Counted from the stretch's first letter, positions 1-7,691 are shown. The stretch is DNA of 17,408 nucleotides from an uncultured Christensenellaceae bacterium (GCA_910586825.1 CAJUJF010000026.1:1-17408), one strand, 5' to 3'. Numbers and translations: made by a program. The notes: generated by a model from the letters alone, not told the origin.

Positions 1-141
1 CACGACAAATAACGGAATACCGAAATCTTGTGTCCTTTTCGGGTTTCCACCACTTTGGACGTCTATACTCACGCAACTTTGGAAGCGCAAGCGGATGCAA
101 TTAACAAAATCCAAAAATTCTTTCAAAGCGACGGTAATTAG
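1..141 (+). pseudogene. Degraded 3' end of a tyrosine recombinase (phage-type integrase), cut by the window edge
   Basis: The frame ending at TAG 139-141 encodes STTLDVYTHATLEAQ and a short helical tail. This is the typical C-terminus of integrative-element tyrosine recombinases, with the nucleophilic Tyr in VYTH. The frame is closed upstream by TAA at 10-12. A different frame (from base 2) reads NNGIPKSCVL, which resembles the sequence just before the conserved LGH motif. The LGH motif itself is missing where the two frames should join (about 35-45). The simplest reading is a small deletion plus frameshift that removed the catalytic His region, leaving a dead remnant. The rest of the gene lies outside the window, so an assembly or sequencing error cannot be excluded. 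It marks the edge of a former integrated element. Confidence 0.6.
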
Positions 142-161
142 CGTGGACAAATCGTGGACAA
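142..161. repeat. Short direct repeat just after the integrase remnant
   Basis: Two copies of CGTGGACAA lie at 142-150 and 153-161, 11 bases apart, starting right after the recombinase stop codon. Paired short repeats next to an integrase gene can be arm-type binding sites or part of an attachment site. That is inference only: the other end of the element is not in the window. The rest of the 142-234 spacer is AT-rich and includes the palindrome CAATATATTG (209-218). I see no convincing promoter hexamer pair there. Confidence 0.35.
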
Positions 162-234
162 CGAAAAGCGAACAATCAATATGTAGTACAAAGTTAGTGT
201 TCAAAACACAATATATTGTATTAAAGAGGCAAAA

Positions 235-1446
235 ATGAAGATATGTGCAGTAATTTGCGAATACAATCCCTTTCATAACGGACACCGTTACCAGCTTTCC
301 GAAATTCGGCGGCTGAGCGGTTGCGATAAAATTCTTTGCGTGATGAGCGGCAATTTCACGCAGCGGGGAGAGCCCGCCGTATTCAACAAGTACGTTCGGG
401 CGCGGCATGCCGTCGCCTGCGGCGCCGACGCGGTCATCGAACTGCCGACGGCGTTCGCCGTGTCCCCCGCCGAACTGTTCGCGCGGGGAGCGGTGCATAT
501 CCTCTCCTCCATTCCCGCGGTGGAAAAACTCGCGTTCGGCTGTGAAAGCGGCACGAAAGAGAGCTTTCTCGCCGCCGCCAAAGCGACGCTCACCGAGGAC
601 AAGCAATTCAAAACCGCGCTCAAAGAAAACATGAAAGACGGCACTTCTTACATCCGCGCGCGGAACGAGGCGCTCCTTTCCATGAACGCGGACGTGGACG
701 AAAGCCTGCTCTCTTCCCCCAACAATCTTTTGGGGACGGAATACTGCCGCGCGCTGCTTTTGAAGGGAAAACCGATTGAACCGCTTCCCATTCAGCGCGT
801 CGGAGGCGGTTACGCCGACACCGCGCTGTTTAAAGATTTCTCTTCCGCGACCGCTTTGCGCGCCGCGCTCGAACAGGACGGCGGGATCGCGCGGAACGGC
901 GGCGTGACGCGGAAAACGCAGAAAGCGTTGAAACGCAACATGCCCGAATTCGTGTATCGGGAACACCTTTCATACCGCCCGCTTCCCTACGAAAAAGCGA
1001 CGCTGTGCGCGCTTCTGCGCGCTTCCGCGGACGAGATCGCGGCTTGCCCCGACTGCTCGGAAGGCTTGGAAAACCGACTGGTCGCCATGACGAGATCCAA
1101 CCCCGATTACGACGATATGCTGAAAAAGGTCGTTTCCAAACGCTATACGCTCTCCCGCCTCAAACGGATCCTGATGCAGAACTTCCTCGGCATCCGGCTG
1201 AAAGACGTCAGGAACTATGCGGAAACGCCGCTGTACTGCAAGACGCTTGCCGTTAAGAAAACGGAAGCGGAAGAAATTTTAGCGGAACTTTCGAAAGGCG
1301 GGTTCCCCGCGATCGTGAGAAAGAGCGATTACTCGTTATTGAAAAAAGACGCCGTCCCCTGTTTCGAAACCGACCTGCGCGCAAACGAACTGTACGCGGC
1401 GCTTTCGGGCAACTATGCGAACCCCTACGAAACGCTGTTCGTTTGA
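235..1446 (+). CDS. tmcAL: tRNA(Met) cytidine acetate ligase (TmcAL, formerly YlbM/DUF795 family)
   Basis: The family uses ATP and acetate to form N4-acetylcytidine at the wobble position (C34) of elongator tRNA-Met, through an acetyl-adenylate made by a nucleotidyltransferase-like domain. The N-terminus carries the signature: EYNPFHNGH with the HNGH nucleotide-binding motif at residues 14-17, then MSGNFTQRGEPA at 37-48, and SPNNLLGTEY at 161-170. The length (403 aa) is normal for the family. The start is ATG 235, with AAAGAGG at 223-229 as ribosome binding site. The gene is monocistronic here: an integrase remnant lies upstream and a shared hairpin terminator (1460-1489) separates it from the convergent glycosidase gene. 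No truncation or missing motif is visible. Confidence 0.93.
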   Translation: MKICAVICEYNPFHNGHRYQLSEIRRLSGCDKILCVMSGNFTQRGEPAVFNKYVRARHAVACGADAVIELPTAFAVSPAELFARGAVHILSSIPAVEKLAFGCESGTKESFLAAAKATLTEDKQFKTALKENMKDGTSYIRARNEALLSMNADVDESLLSSPNNLLGTEYCRALLLKGKPIEPLPIQRVGGGYADTALFKDFSSATALRAALEQDGGIARNGGVTRKTQKALKRNMPEFVYREHLSYRPLPYEKATLCALLRASADEIAACPDCSEGLENRLVAMTRSNPDYDDMLKKVVSKRYTLSRLKRILMQNFLGIRLKDVRNYAETPLYCKTLAVKKTEAEEILAELSKGGFPAIVRKSDYSLLKKDAVPCFETDLRANELYAALSGNYANPYETLFV

Positions 1447-1459
1447 GAAAGACAGATAA

Positions 1460-1498
1460 AAACGGATCCGGAAATCACCGGATCCGTTTCGTTTTCTT
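1460..1498. terminator. Intrinsic terminator between convergent genes
   Basis: A 12-bp perfect stem (AAACGGATCCGG at 1460-1471, CCGGATCCGTTT at 1478-1489) with a 6-base loop is followed on the + strand by a T-rich run. A-rich sequence on the other side gives U-rich RNA for the minus strand too. It sits between the stop codons of TmcAL (1446) and the GH43 gene (1499), so it probably serves both. Confidence 0.88.
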
Positions 1499-3616
1499 TC
1501 ACAGCGAAATGTTGGAATAGCTGTTCATGAACATCGCCATGTTCTGTTTTTCGCCGCCGTGTCCGAGACAGCTGATCGTAAATCCCGACTGATTGCGGTT
1601 TCCGAGCCAGCTCGGGCGCACCACGCCGTAATAGACGGTTTCGCCGCTGTCGTACACGCCGGTCCCCTTCAACGTTTCATGGAACATGAATTTGATGTAC
1701 CCCTTGCCGTACATCAGCCAATCGCCGATTTCCACGCCGCCGCGGGTGATCTTCCCGTTATCCGTCAAAACGACCTCGAACGACTCGTTGTTGATGGAGA
1801 GCAGTTTCGCGTTATTGCCGGGGCTTTGAATGGCGGCGTCCTGCGCGTTGGTAAGAACGACCATTTCGAATCTCCCGCCGTCGGTATAGCGCAACAGTTC
1901 TTCTTTGGTGACGCCTCGCTCGATCTCGCCGCCGAATCGGTTGGGATTGATGCAGATATCCCCCATGCTGTTGAGGTAATACTGATGGACCTGCACCGCA
2001 AACGATTCGCCCGCATAATCGAAGGTGCGGGTGATATACGCCGCGTAATGCGCGCCGTTCTTCGCGGTGTACAAGTCGTTGTGACCGGGAAGCACGATAT
2101 CGAATTCGGTACAGCCCTCCGCTTTCGAGCCGTCCCGCCATTTGAATCCGCCCATGTACTTGTTTCCCTGATTGCCCGAAGCGCCGACGTCGATATTGTA
2201 CACCAGCCCGCCGTTTACGGACTTGTAAACCCCCCAGACGCTTTCGCTCCTTCCGCCCCACATCTGGTAATTGGATTCCAACCAATTATAGGAGTGCATG
2301 GAATAGTAATAGGTCTTTCCCGAAACGCCGACGGGTTCGCCGTCCTTCCATTCCGCCGTCTCGTCGGCGATTTTCACGCCGTCGTGACGGGCAAGCACGG
2401 GCGCTTCCATCGCACCGAGCGAAATCATGGCGCCGTAGAAATCCGATTTCACCTCGACGCCCGCAAGGAAATCGTCGCGGTACTTCGTCCCGTTCATGAC
2501 TTCCGCATCGCCGCTCACGACCCTGTTCCGTTCCCTGCGGATCTCCGTCCAATCCTTATAAACGCCGTCCGAATACACGCCGTCTTTGCGCAACCCCGTC
2601 TGCGGATCGAGTTCCAGCATCCAGTTACCCGTTCCGAACGAACCGTAAGCCATGTACATTTTTCCGTCGGTATCGTAAACGATCTGCGGATCGATGGAGT
2701 TGACGTCGATGTCTCCGCCAGAACGGGGGATCGCCGACTGCATGAGAAGCCCTACATATTCGAACGAATTGGAATTCAGCTTCCAGTTCTTATCCAGACT
2801 GTCCGTATGGTACAAGACGATGCACGCCATTGAGTAATCGCAGCTCGGCGTAAAGGAGGCGGAGCCAGACGACTTTGCCTGGTCGTTCGCCGCAACGCAA
2901 CAGGTATAAAGCCAATAACCGCCGTCCGGCGCCGCGACGACATCGGGCGCCCACCATTGAATGTCGCCGCTGTTGTCTTTGGCGCCCAGCCAATTTTTCA
3001 GATCCTCGGGAATCACGGCGCCGTTCGAAATGTCCGTCGTATGCGTCGTCTTGCCGACATATTCCCACGTGATCATGTTGTCGTATGAAACGTGAATATC
3101 GTTGCCCGTGTTCCAACCCGTCGAAAAAAGATAGTACGTAGACGCGCCGTATTCCTCCACTTCGATAAACGAAGGGTCGTGCGTGTTGCCGAGATATTTC
3201 GCTCCGTTGACCAGCGAAGTATCCTGATCCTTTTTGCCCGTATACTGATTTTTCGGATCGGTGGCGTACGCGGGTACGACCTGGATATTTCCCGTCTCCC
3301 CGTTCGCCGTATACGTGACGTGTCCCGCCGACTTCGCCGTGAACACGCCGTCCGAATATTCCGCAATCTGCGCGTAATCGGCAACCCTCACGCCGTCGGC
3401 ATCGAAGCCCGCGATGTTCTGCGCATCCGCGACCGCGATCTTCGTATCCGAATCGCTCAGATAGCCGCCGTCGAGATTGTCGAAACAGATCCGCGCGGAA
3501 ACCGCCCCGTCGCCCGAAGGCAGATCGGGCGTCCCATTTTCCGCGCAAGCGGTAAAGACCGAAAGCGAGAGCGCGGCGCCCAGCGCAAGCGCGCAAAACC
3601 GATAGTGCTTTCTCAT
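1499..3616 (-). CDS. Secreted lipoprotein glycoside hydrolase, family 43 type (arabinanase-like)
   Basis: This 705-aa protein has a lipoprotein signal peptide (lipobox FTAC, Cys24). A bacterial Ig-like stretch (about 40-115, with DGVFTAKSAGHVTYTANG) precedes a five-bladed-propeller GH43 domain. The three carboxylates expected of GH43 are visible: Asp147 in THDPSF (base), Asp309 in SIDPQ (pKa modulator) and Glu404 in MEAPVL (acid). WWAPDV at 221-226 is also typical. A C-terminal beta domain (about 600-690) resembles that of extracellular endo-arabinanases. The likely role is cleaving arabinose- or xylose-containing plant polysaccharide outside the cell; the exact linkage cannot be read. The start is ATG 3616, with GGGGGGAA just upstream; an in-frame extension to 3676 would run through the promoter. 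No sugar transporter or regulator is adjacent. Confidence 0.85.
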   Translation of the reverse strand: MRKHYRFCALALGAALSLSVFTACAENGTPDLPSGDGAVSARICFDNLDGGYLSDSDTKIAVADAQNIAGFDADGVRVADYAQIAEYSDGVFTAKSAGHVTYTANGETGNIQVVPAYATDPKNQYTGKKDQDTSLVNGAKYLGNTHDPSFIEVEEYGASTYYLFSTGWNTGNDIHVSYDNMITWEYVGKTTHTTDISNGAVIPEDLKNWLGAKDNSGDIQWWAPDVVAAPDGGYWLYTCCVAANDQAKSSGSASFTPSCDYSMACIVLYHTDSLDKNWKLNSNSFEYVGLLMQSAIPRSGGDIDVNSIDPQIVYDTDGKMYMAYGSFGTGNWMLELDPQTGLRKDGVYSDGVYKDWTEIRRERNRVVSGDAEVMNGTKYRDDFLAGVEVKSDFYGAMISLGAMEAPVLARHDGVKIADETAEWKDGEPVGVSGKTYYYSMHSYNWLESNYQMWGGRSESVWGVYKSVNGGLVYNIDVGASGNQGNKYMGGFKWRDGSKAEGCTEFDIVLPGHNDLYTAKNGAHYAAYITRTFDYAGESFAVQVHQYYLNSMGDICINPNRFGGEIERGVTKEELLRYTDGGRFEMVVLTNAQDAAIQSPGNNAKLLSINNESFEVVLTDNGKITRGGVEIGDWLMYGKGYIKFMFHETLKGTGVYDSGETVYYGVVRPSWLGNRNQSGFTISCLGHGGEKQNMAMFMNSYSNISL

Positions 3617-3647
3617 AAAATTCCCCCCAGAATTTAAGTTTTGCCTT

Positions 3648-3676
3648 ATTTTACCACAAAACGGTCCCGATTGCAA
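3648..3676 (-). promoter_or_regulatory. Sigma-A-type promoter of the GH43 gene
   Basis: On the minus strand TTGCAA (3671-3676) and TAAAAT (3648-3653) are separated by exactly 17 bases and lie about 35 bases upstream of ATG 3616. There is no obvious catabolite-repression operator beside it. Confidence 0.6.
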
Positions 3677-3713
3677 GAAGTTCCCGAAAAATAAACCGAT
3701 TGCTTTTCAAAGA

Positions 3714-3760
3714 AGCGAAAAAACAGAATTCCCCGAGCGAACCCGAGGAATTCCGTTTTG
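3714..3760 (-). terminator. Intrinsic terminator of the flavoprotein operon
   Basis: A long hairpin with arms AAAACAGAATTCCCCGAG and CCGAGGAATTCCGTTTT (two mismatches) is followed on the minus strand by TTTTTTCG. It lies downstream of the minus-strand gene ending at 3866 and upstream of the GH43 promoter, separating the two units. The stretch 3761-3865 holds only an AT-rich spacer with a weak long-loop inverted repeat. Confidence 0.8.
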
Positions 3761-3865
3761 AGAGAATATGAAAAAATAGAAGTATGATCGAATAGATTTT
3801 TTATGTTTTTATCATACAGGACGAAAGTGTTTGTTTTGTGAAAAGATCATTAAAACGCCGTAAAA

Positions 3866-5383
3866 TCAGAAATATTTCGCGGCGATCGCCGCCGCGACGC
3901 GCAGACCGTCCGCCGCGGAAGAGGTAATCCCGCCCGAATAGCCGCAGCCCTCTCCGCACGGGTACACCCCTTTCACGTTCGTCTGCAAATCGTCCCCGCG
4001 CAATATCCGCACGGGCGAACTCGTGCGCGACTCCACGCCCGTCAGCACGCCGTCGTACGCGGCGAATCCGACGAGCTTCCCGTTCATGTCGTTCAACGCC
4101 GCTTGCAAAGTGCGGGTGACGACGGGCGGCAAAAACGCCTGCATGGGAACGAACGCCGTACCCGGTTCGTACGTAGGTTTGACTTCGCCGAAATAATAGC
4201 TCTCGCGGTTCGCGAGAAAATCGCCGACGAGCTGTACGGGGGCGCAATAGTTCCCGCCCGCCGCCGCAAACGCGGCGCGTTCGAGCTTGCGCTGAAACGC
4301 GACGCCCGCAAGCGGATGACCGCCGCCGAAGTCCTCTTTTGTGACCTGCACGACGAGCGCGGAATTAGCGTTCTTCCCGTCGCGGGCAAAATTGCTCATG
4401 CCGTTTACGACGACTCCCCCCTCCTCGCTCGCCGAAGGTACGACGTACCCGCCCGGACACATGCAAAACGTAAACGCCGCCCGCTCGCCCGCATGGGAGA
4501 CGAGTTTGTAATCCGCGGGCGGAAGCGCCGCATAGCCCGCGCCGTACTGCGCCCGACCGATCGCGGATTGCAAATGCTCGACGCGCACCCCGACGGCGAA
4601 CTCTTTCTGTTCTATGGGAAAGCCGCGGGACAACAGCATTTCGAAGGTGTCCCGCGCGCTGTGTCCGATCGCAAGCACCAGCTCGTCCGCTTCCTCCCGT
4701 ACGCCGTTGATCTTCACGGCGGAGAGAACGCCGTCCTTGCTCTCGATATCGGTAAGCCGCGCGCCGAAGCGCACCTCGCCGCCGTTTCGCACGACGTATT
4801 CCCGCATCGCGGCGACGACCTTTTTCAGATTGTCGCTGCCGATGTGCGGTTTGCCGAAATAGCCGATTTCCGCGGGCGCGCCGAATTCGAGAAAGGTTTC
4901 GATCACCTCGCGGTTCAAAGGCGAATTGGTCTGCGTGTTCAGCTTTCCGTCCGAAAACGTCCCCGCGCCCCCTTCGCCGAACTGGACGTTGCTCGCAGGA
5001 TCGAGCGCACCCTCCGCGCGAAACCGCATAACGTCCGCTTCCCGCTCTTCGACGCGCTTTCCCCGCTCGATCAGAATGGGCAGGATCCCGTGTCTGATCA
5101 GCCGCACGGCGCAGAACAGCCCCGCAGGACCCGCCCCGACGACGATTACTTTCGGGCGCGGCTTTCCAATCCTGCGGTATTCGCGCGCGAGAATCGGCTC
5201 TTCCCGCTCCGAACACTCCACCGAATAGACCCAGCGGATCGCCGACTTGTCGCGTGCATCGAGCGATTTTTTTAATATCTTAAAATACTTGCAGGGCGCA
5301 TGCAACTTCTTTTCGCAGATTTTCAGAAGCGCGCGCTCTTTTTCGTGCGGTCTTAACACCAGATTATGCAGTACCAGCTTCAT
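3866..5383 (-). CDS. FAD-dependent dehydrogenase of the uncharacterised COG2509 type
   Basis: A 505-aa flavoprotein. A small N-terminal region (about 1-75) precedes a Rossmann dinucleotide-binding motif VVGAGPAGLF with GAGPAG at 83-88. It then has QFGEGGAGTFSDGKL, characteristic of this family, and a C-terminal FAD-contact segment with PCGEGCGYSGGI ending near residue 486. The family is widespread in Clostridia and has no firmly assigned substrate. It is soluble, with no signal peptide or membrane segment. ATG 5383 is preferred over the upstream start at 5401. It overlaps the previous gene's TGA as ATGA and has GGAGGGA seven bases upstream, so translation is probably coupled to the neighbouring flavoprotein gene. 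A terminator follows at 3714-3760. Confidence 0.85.
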   Translation of the reverse strand: MKLVLHNLVLRPHEKERALLKICEKKLHAPCKYFKILKKSLDARDKSAIRWVYSVECSEREEPILAREYRRIGKPRPKVIVVGAGPAGLFCAVRLIRHGILPILIERGKRVEEREADVMRFRAEGALDPASNVQFGEGGAGTFSDGKLNTQTNSPLNREVIETFLEFGAPAEIGYFGKPHIGSDNLKKVVAAMREYVVRNGGEVRFGARLTDIESKDGVLSAVKINGVREEADELVLAIGHSARDTFEMLLSRGFPIEQKEFAVGVRVEHLQSAIGRAQYGAGYAALPPADYKLVSHAGERAAFTFCMCPGGYVVPSASEEGGVVVNGMSNFARDGKNANSALVVQVTKEDFGGGHPLAGVAFQRKLERAAFAAAGGNYCAPVQLVGDFLANRESYYFGEVKPTYEPGTAFVPMQAFLPPVVTRTLQAALNDMNGKLVGFAAYDGVLTGVESRTSSPVRILRGDDLQTNVKGVYPCGEGCGYSGGITSSAADGLRVAAAIAAKYF

Positions 5384-6510
5384 ATTCCCTCCGCGACGCA
5401 ATGCGCCGAAGCGAACGCCCAGTGCAGATTATAGCCGCCGCATTCCCCGTCCGCGTTCAGAATTTCTCCCGCGAAGTACAGTCCGCTACGTTTCAAACTC
5501 ATCAGATCCCCGTCCGTTTCTTTGAGCGGGATTCCCCCGCGCGTCACCTGCGCGCGCTCGAAACCGAGTTTCCCCTCGACGGTAAGCGGATAACTTTTCA
5601 AGAGCGAAATCAGCCCCTCTTTTCCGTCCGCTTTGCGGTAGAGCATGCGCCCCAGACCGTTGTTCACGAGACAGAGCAGACAGTCCTCCCCCCGCGCTTC
5701 GCCGATTGCCGCGCGCAAGCGGGCTTCCGAAACGTCGGGCAACAGATCGACAAGCAACTTATCCCCCTTTTCCGCATAAGATGAAGCGCGGAATACTGCG
5801 TCGCCGGAGACCCCCGCGTCCGTAAACAGCACGTCTCCGCGGTAACGGCAAAGTTCTTTCCCGCCGCGCAGAACGCGCAAAACCGCCTCCGTGCGGATCC
5901 CTTTCAGCCCCCGAACGCTTTCGCGGTCGCAACGGAGCTGGACGAGCGCGGGCGAAAGCGGCGCGACGGTATGACCGAACGATTGCGCAAGCGCATACGC
6001 GGTGCCGTCCGTCCCGAAATTCGCCGCCGCCTTTCCGCCCGCTGCAAGCACGACGACATCCGCCTCTTCCGAAAATCCGTCGCCCGACAGTTCGAACCGC
6101 TTGCGACGAGAAAGGCTTGTCACACGCGCGCCGAGCATCACCCGCACGCCGAGGTGTTCCGTTTCGCGGCGGAACAGATCGGTCACCGCGGAAGCCTGTC
6201 TGCCCGCGGGATAGACCCGACCCCGCCCGTCCGGCAAAAAGATCCCGCCCATGCTTTCGAGAAATCCGATCGCGTCCTGCGCGCCGAAACGGGCGATCAC
6301 GTCGGAAACCCGAAGGGGATCGTCGGAAAAGTACCGCGAAGCGCTCATATCGAGATTAGTGACGTTACCCTGCCCGTTCCCCGTTGCGGAGAGCTTGCTT
6401 CCCAGCCGCGCGCCGCGTTCCAACAGCGTGACGGAATATCCTTTTCTTGCCGACATAACGGCGCAGCTCAACCCCGCCGCGCCGCCGCCGATGATCGCGA
6501 TTTTTTTCAT
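5380..6510 (-). CDS. YhiN/HI0933-family flavoprotein (COG2081)
   Basis: This 376-aa protein begins with an FAD-binding motif IIGGGAAGLSCA (GGGAAG at 8-13). It carries the family signature SATGNGQGNVTN (41-52; usually GRGRCNVTN) and ends with GLYFAGEILNADGECGGYN, the HI0933-type C-terminal FAD contact. Members are often labelled aminoacetone-oxidase-like or NAD(P)/FAD oxidoreductases, but their reaction is not established. The start is taken as ATG 6510. The alternative TTG 6528 lies inside the promoter -10 region. GAAGG is only one base from the ATG, too close for a normal ribosome binding site, which fits a leaderless message. It is the first gene of a two-gene operon whose second member starts in its stop codon. 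Confidence 0.85.
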   Translation of the reverse strand: MKKIAIIGGGAAGLSCAVMSARKGYSVTLLERGARLGSKLSATGNGQGNVTNLDMSASRYFSDDPLRVSDVIARFGAQDAIGFLESMGGIFLPDGRGRVYPAGRQASAVTDLFRRETEHLGVRVMLGARVTSLSRRKRFELSGDGFSEEADVVVLAAGGKAAANFGTDGTAYALAQSFGHTVAPLSPALVQLRCDRESVRGLKGIRTEAVLRVLRGGKELCRYRGDVLFTDAGVSGDAVFRASSYAEKGDKLLVDLLPDVSEARLRAAIGEARGEDCLLCLVNNGLGRMLYRKADGKEGLISLLKSYPLTVEGKLGFERAQVTRGGIPLKETDGDLMSLKRSGLYFAGEILNADGECGGYNLHWAFASAHCVAEGI

Positions 6511-6516
6511 ACCTTC

Positions 6517-6545
6517 ATAATAACGCAATCAAAAACATTTGTCAA
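6517..6545 (-). promoter_or_regulatory. Promoter of the flavoprotein operon, placed for a leaderless transcript
   Basis: On the minus strand TTGACA (6540-6545) and TATTAT (6517-6522) are separated by 17 bases. Counting seven bases past the -10 puts the start of transcription at about 6510, the A of the ATG. The -35 box is the mirror partner of the divergent promoter's -35 box. Confidence 0.72.
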
Positions 6546-6549
6546 TGGA

Positions 6550-6578
6550 TTGACAGCCCGCGCTTTCCGTGATAGAAT
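6550..6578 (+). promoter_or_regulatory. Promoter of the DUF1508 membrane protein gene
   Basis: TTGACA (6550-6555) and TAGAAT (6573-6578) have a 17-base spacer. The expected transcription start near 6585 leaves a normal 5' leader with AGGAAG at 6597-6602. Its -35 hexamer is only four bases from the divergent -35 hexamer, forming the inverted repeat TGTCAA-tgga-TTGACA. Confidence 0.75.
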
Positions 6579-6609
6579 ATGAAGTGAATAAGTAACAGGA
6601 AGTAACCTT

Positions 6610-7677
6610 ATGAATTTATTGGCCATGTCTTTTTGGGAATACCTGCAAAGCAATCTGTTGCTTACGATCATTCTCGGCGCGCTCTTGGCGCTGATCGTAA
6701 TCGTTTCGATCGCTCTTGCCGTAACCGTAAAAAAATCGAAAAAACGCAAAGCGCAGGAAGCGGAAGCCGAAGCCCGCGCGGACGAGACGCGGGAAACGCC
6801 CGCCGAATCGCAACCGCAAGAAGAACGCGTTCCCGCGCCGACTGCGGAAGAGAAAGAGCCCGTTGCGGCGGAGACCGTCCGCCACGAACCCGAAACGACG
6901 CCCGAAGAGGCGCCCGTTATCCTGCCGGACGCGGAAGAAAAAGAGCCCGTTGCGATTGAGGATTCCGACCGTCCCGAACCCGAAACGGCGCCGGCGCAAC
7001 CGGAAAAGAAACCCGCGCCCGCGAAAAAAACCGTTCCCGCCGCGGAGAAAAAAGAGACCGTAAAAGCGGCAAAGCCCGCCGCCAAAAAAGCCGAGCCGAA
7101 AGCAACGGAGAAACCGGACGAAAAGAAAGAGGCGGCGAAAACCGCCGAACCGAAAGCGCCCGTCAAAAAGAAAGCGGAAGAAAAACCCGAAGCGCCGAAA
7201 AAACCCGCCGCGAAAAAACCGACAACAATCGAGGGAAAGAAAGAACCCGTGAAAACGGAACAGAAACCCGCCGTAAAACAAGCGGAACCCGCAAAGGCGA
7301 AGCCGGAAACGGAAAAAGAGGAGCGGACAGCCGCGCCGTACAGCGGGAAATGGATGATCCTCGCCAAAGAGGACGGCAGATACATCTTCGAACTGTTCGC
7401 TTCGAACGGAGAGAAGATGCTGGCAAGCGGAAGCGATTATTCCACCCTTTCGGGCGCAAAAAACGGCATCGAAACCTTTAAACGCAATATCGGCAACGGA
7501 AGATTCGATATCGTGCGCGCCAAATCGGGAGATTACTTCTTTAAGCTGTTCAGCGCGAACGGAAGTCTGATGGCGATCAGTTCCGATTACAAAACGCGCA
7601 CCACCTGCGAAAACGCAATGGAATCCACAACGCGTTTCGCCGCAACGGCGGAAGTGATCCTTCCCAAAAAACAGTAA
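6610..7677 (+). CDS. Membrane-anchored protein with charged linker and two C-terminal DUF1508 domains
   Basis: A 355-aa protein in three parts. A single membrane helix (about 15-40, NLLLTIILGALLALIVIVS) is followed by KKSKKRK, which predicts a cytoplasmic C-terminus. Residues 43-243 are a low-complexity Lys/Glu/Ala/Pro linker. It contains a local duplication in which EEKEPVA occurs twice about 30 residues apart. The C-terminus has two tandem YegP-like DUF1508 repeats (about 247-295 and 298-348), each with a W/F-x-I/V strand, a F-x-L-F-[AS]-x-NG turn and a later SDY. DUF1508 has no established biochemical role. The start at ATG 6610 follows AGGAAG with good spacing. The gene has its own promoter and terminator. 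The linker composition makes homology outside the C-terminus unreliable. Confidence 0.82.
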   Translation: MNLLAMSFWEYLQSNLLLTIILGALLALIVIVSIALAVTVKKSKKRKAQEAEAEARADETRETPAESQPQEERVPAPTAEEKEPVAAETVRHEPETTPEEAPVILPDAEEKEPVAIEDSDRPEPETAPAQPEKKPAPAKKTVPAAEKKETVKAAKPAAKKAEPKATEKPDEKKEAAKTAEPKAPVKKKAEEKPEAPKKPAAKKPTTIEGKKEPVKTEQKPAVKQAEPAKAKPETEKEERTAAPYSGKWMILAKEDGRYIFELFASNGEKMLASGSDYSTLSGAKNGIETFKRNIGNGRFDIVRAKSGDYFFKLFSANGSLMAISSDYKTRTTCENAMESTTRFAATAEVILPKKQ

Positions 7678-7691
7678 CGATAATCTGAAAA

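Noticed and set aside
189..222. Promoter for tmcAL
   Set aside because: TATATT and nearby hexamers exist, but no -35 box with acceptable match and spacing could be found.
1559..2833. 424-aa plus-strand open frame opposite the GH43 gene
   Set aside because: Antisense shadow. The GH43 strand carries the recognisable motifs, signal peptide and ribosome binding site.
3782..3817. Inverted repeat GTATGAT...ATCATAC with a 22-base AT-rich loop
   Set aside because: The stem is only 7 bp with a long loop, and a much better terminator lies just beyond it. Not supportable as a separate element.
4103..5275. 390-aa plus-strand open frame
   Set aside because: Antisense shadow of the COG2509 flavoprotein, with no motif or plausible ribosome binding site.
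6507..7385. 292-aa minus-strand open frame rich in Ser/Phe/Ala/Gly
   Set aside because: Reverse of the Lys/Glu/Ala-rich linker of the DUF1508 protein. The low-complexity composition mimics a membrane or silk-like protein, but it is the antisense of a real gene.
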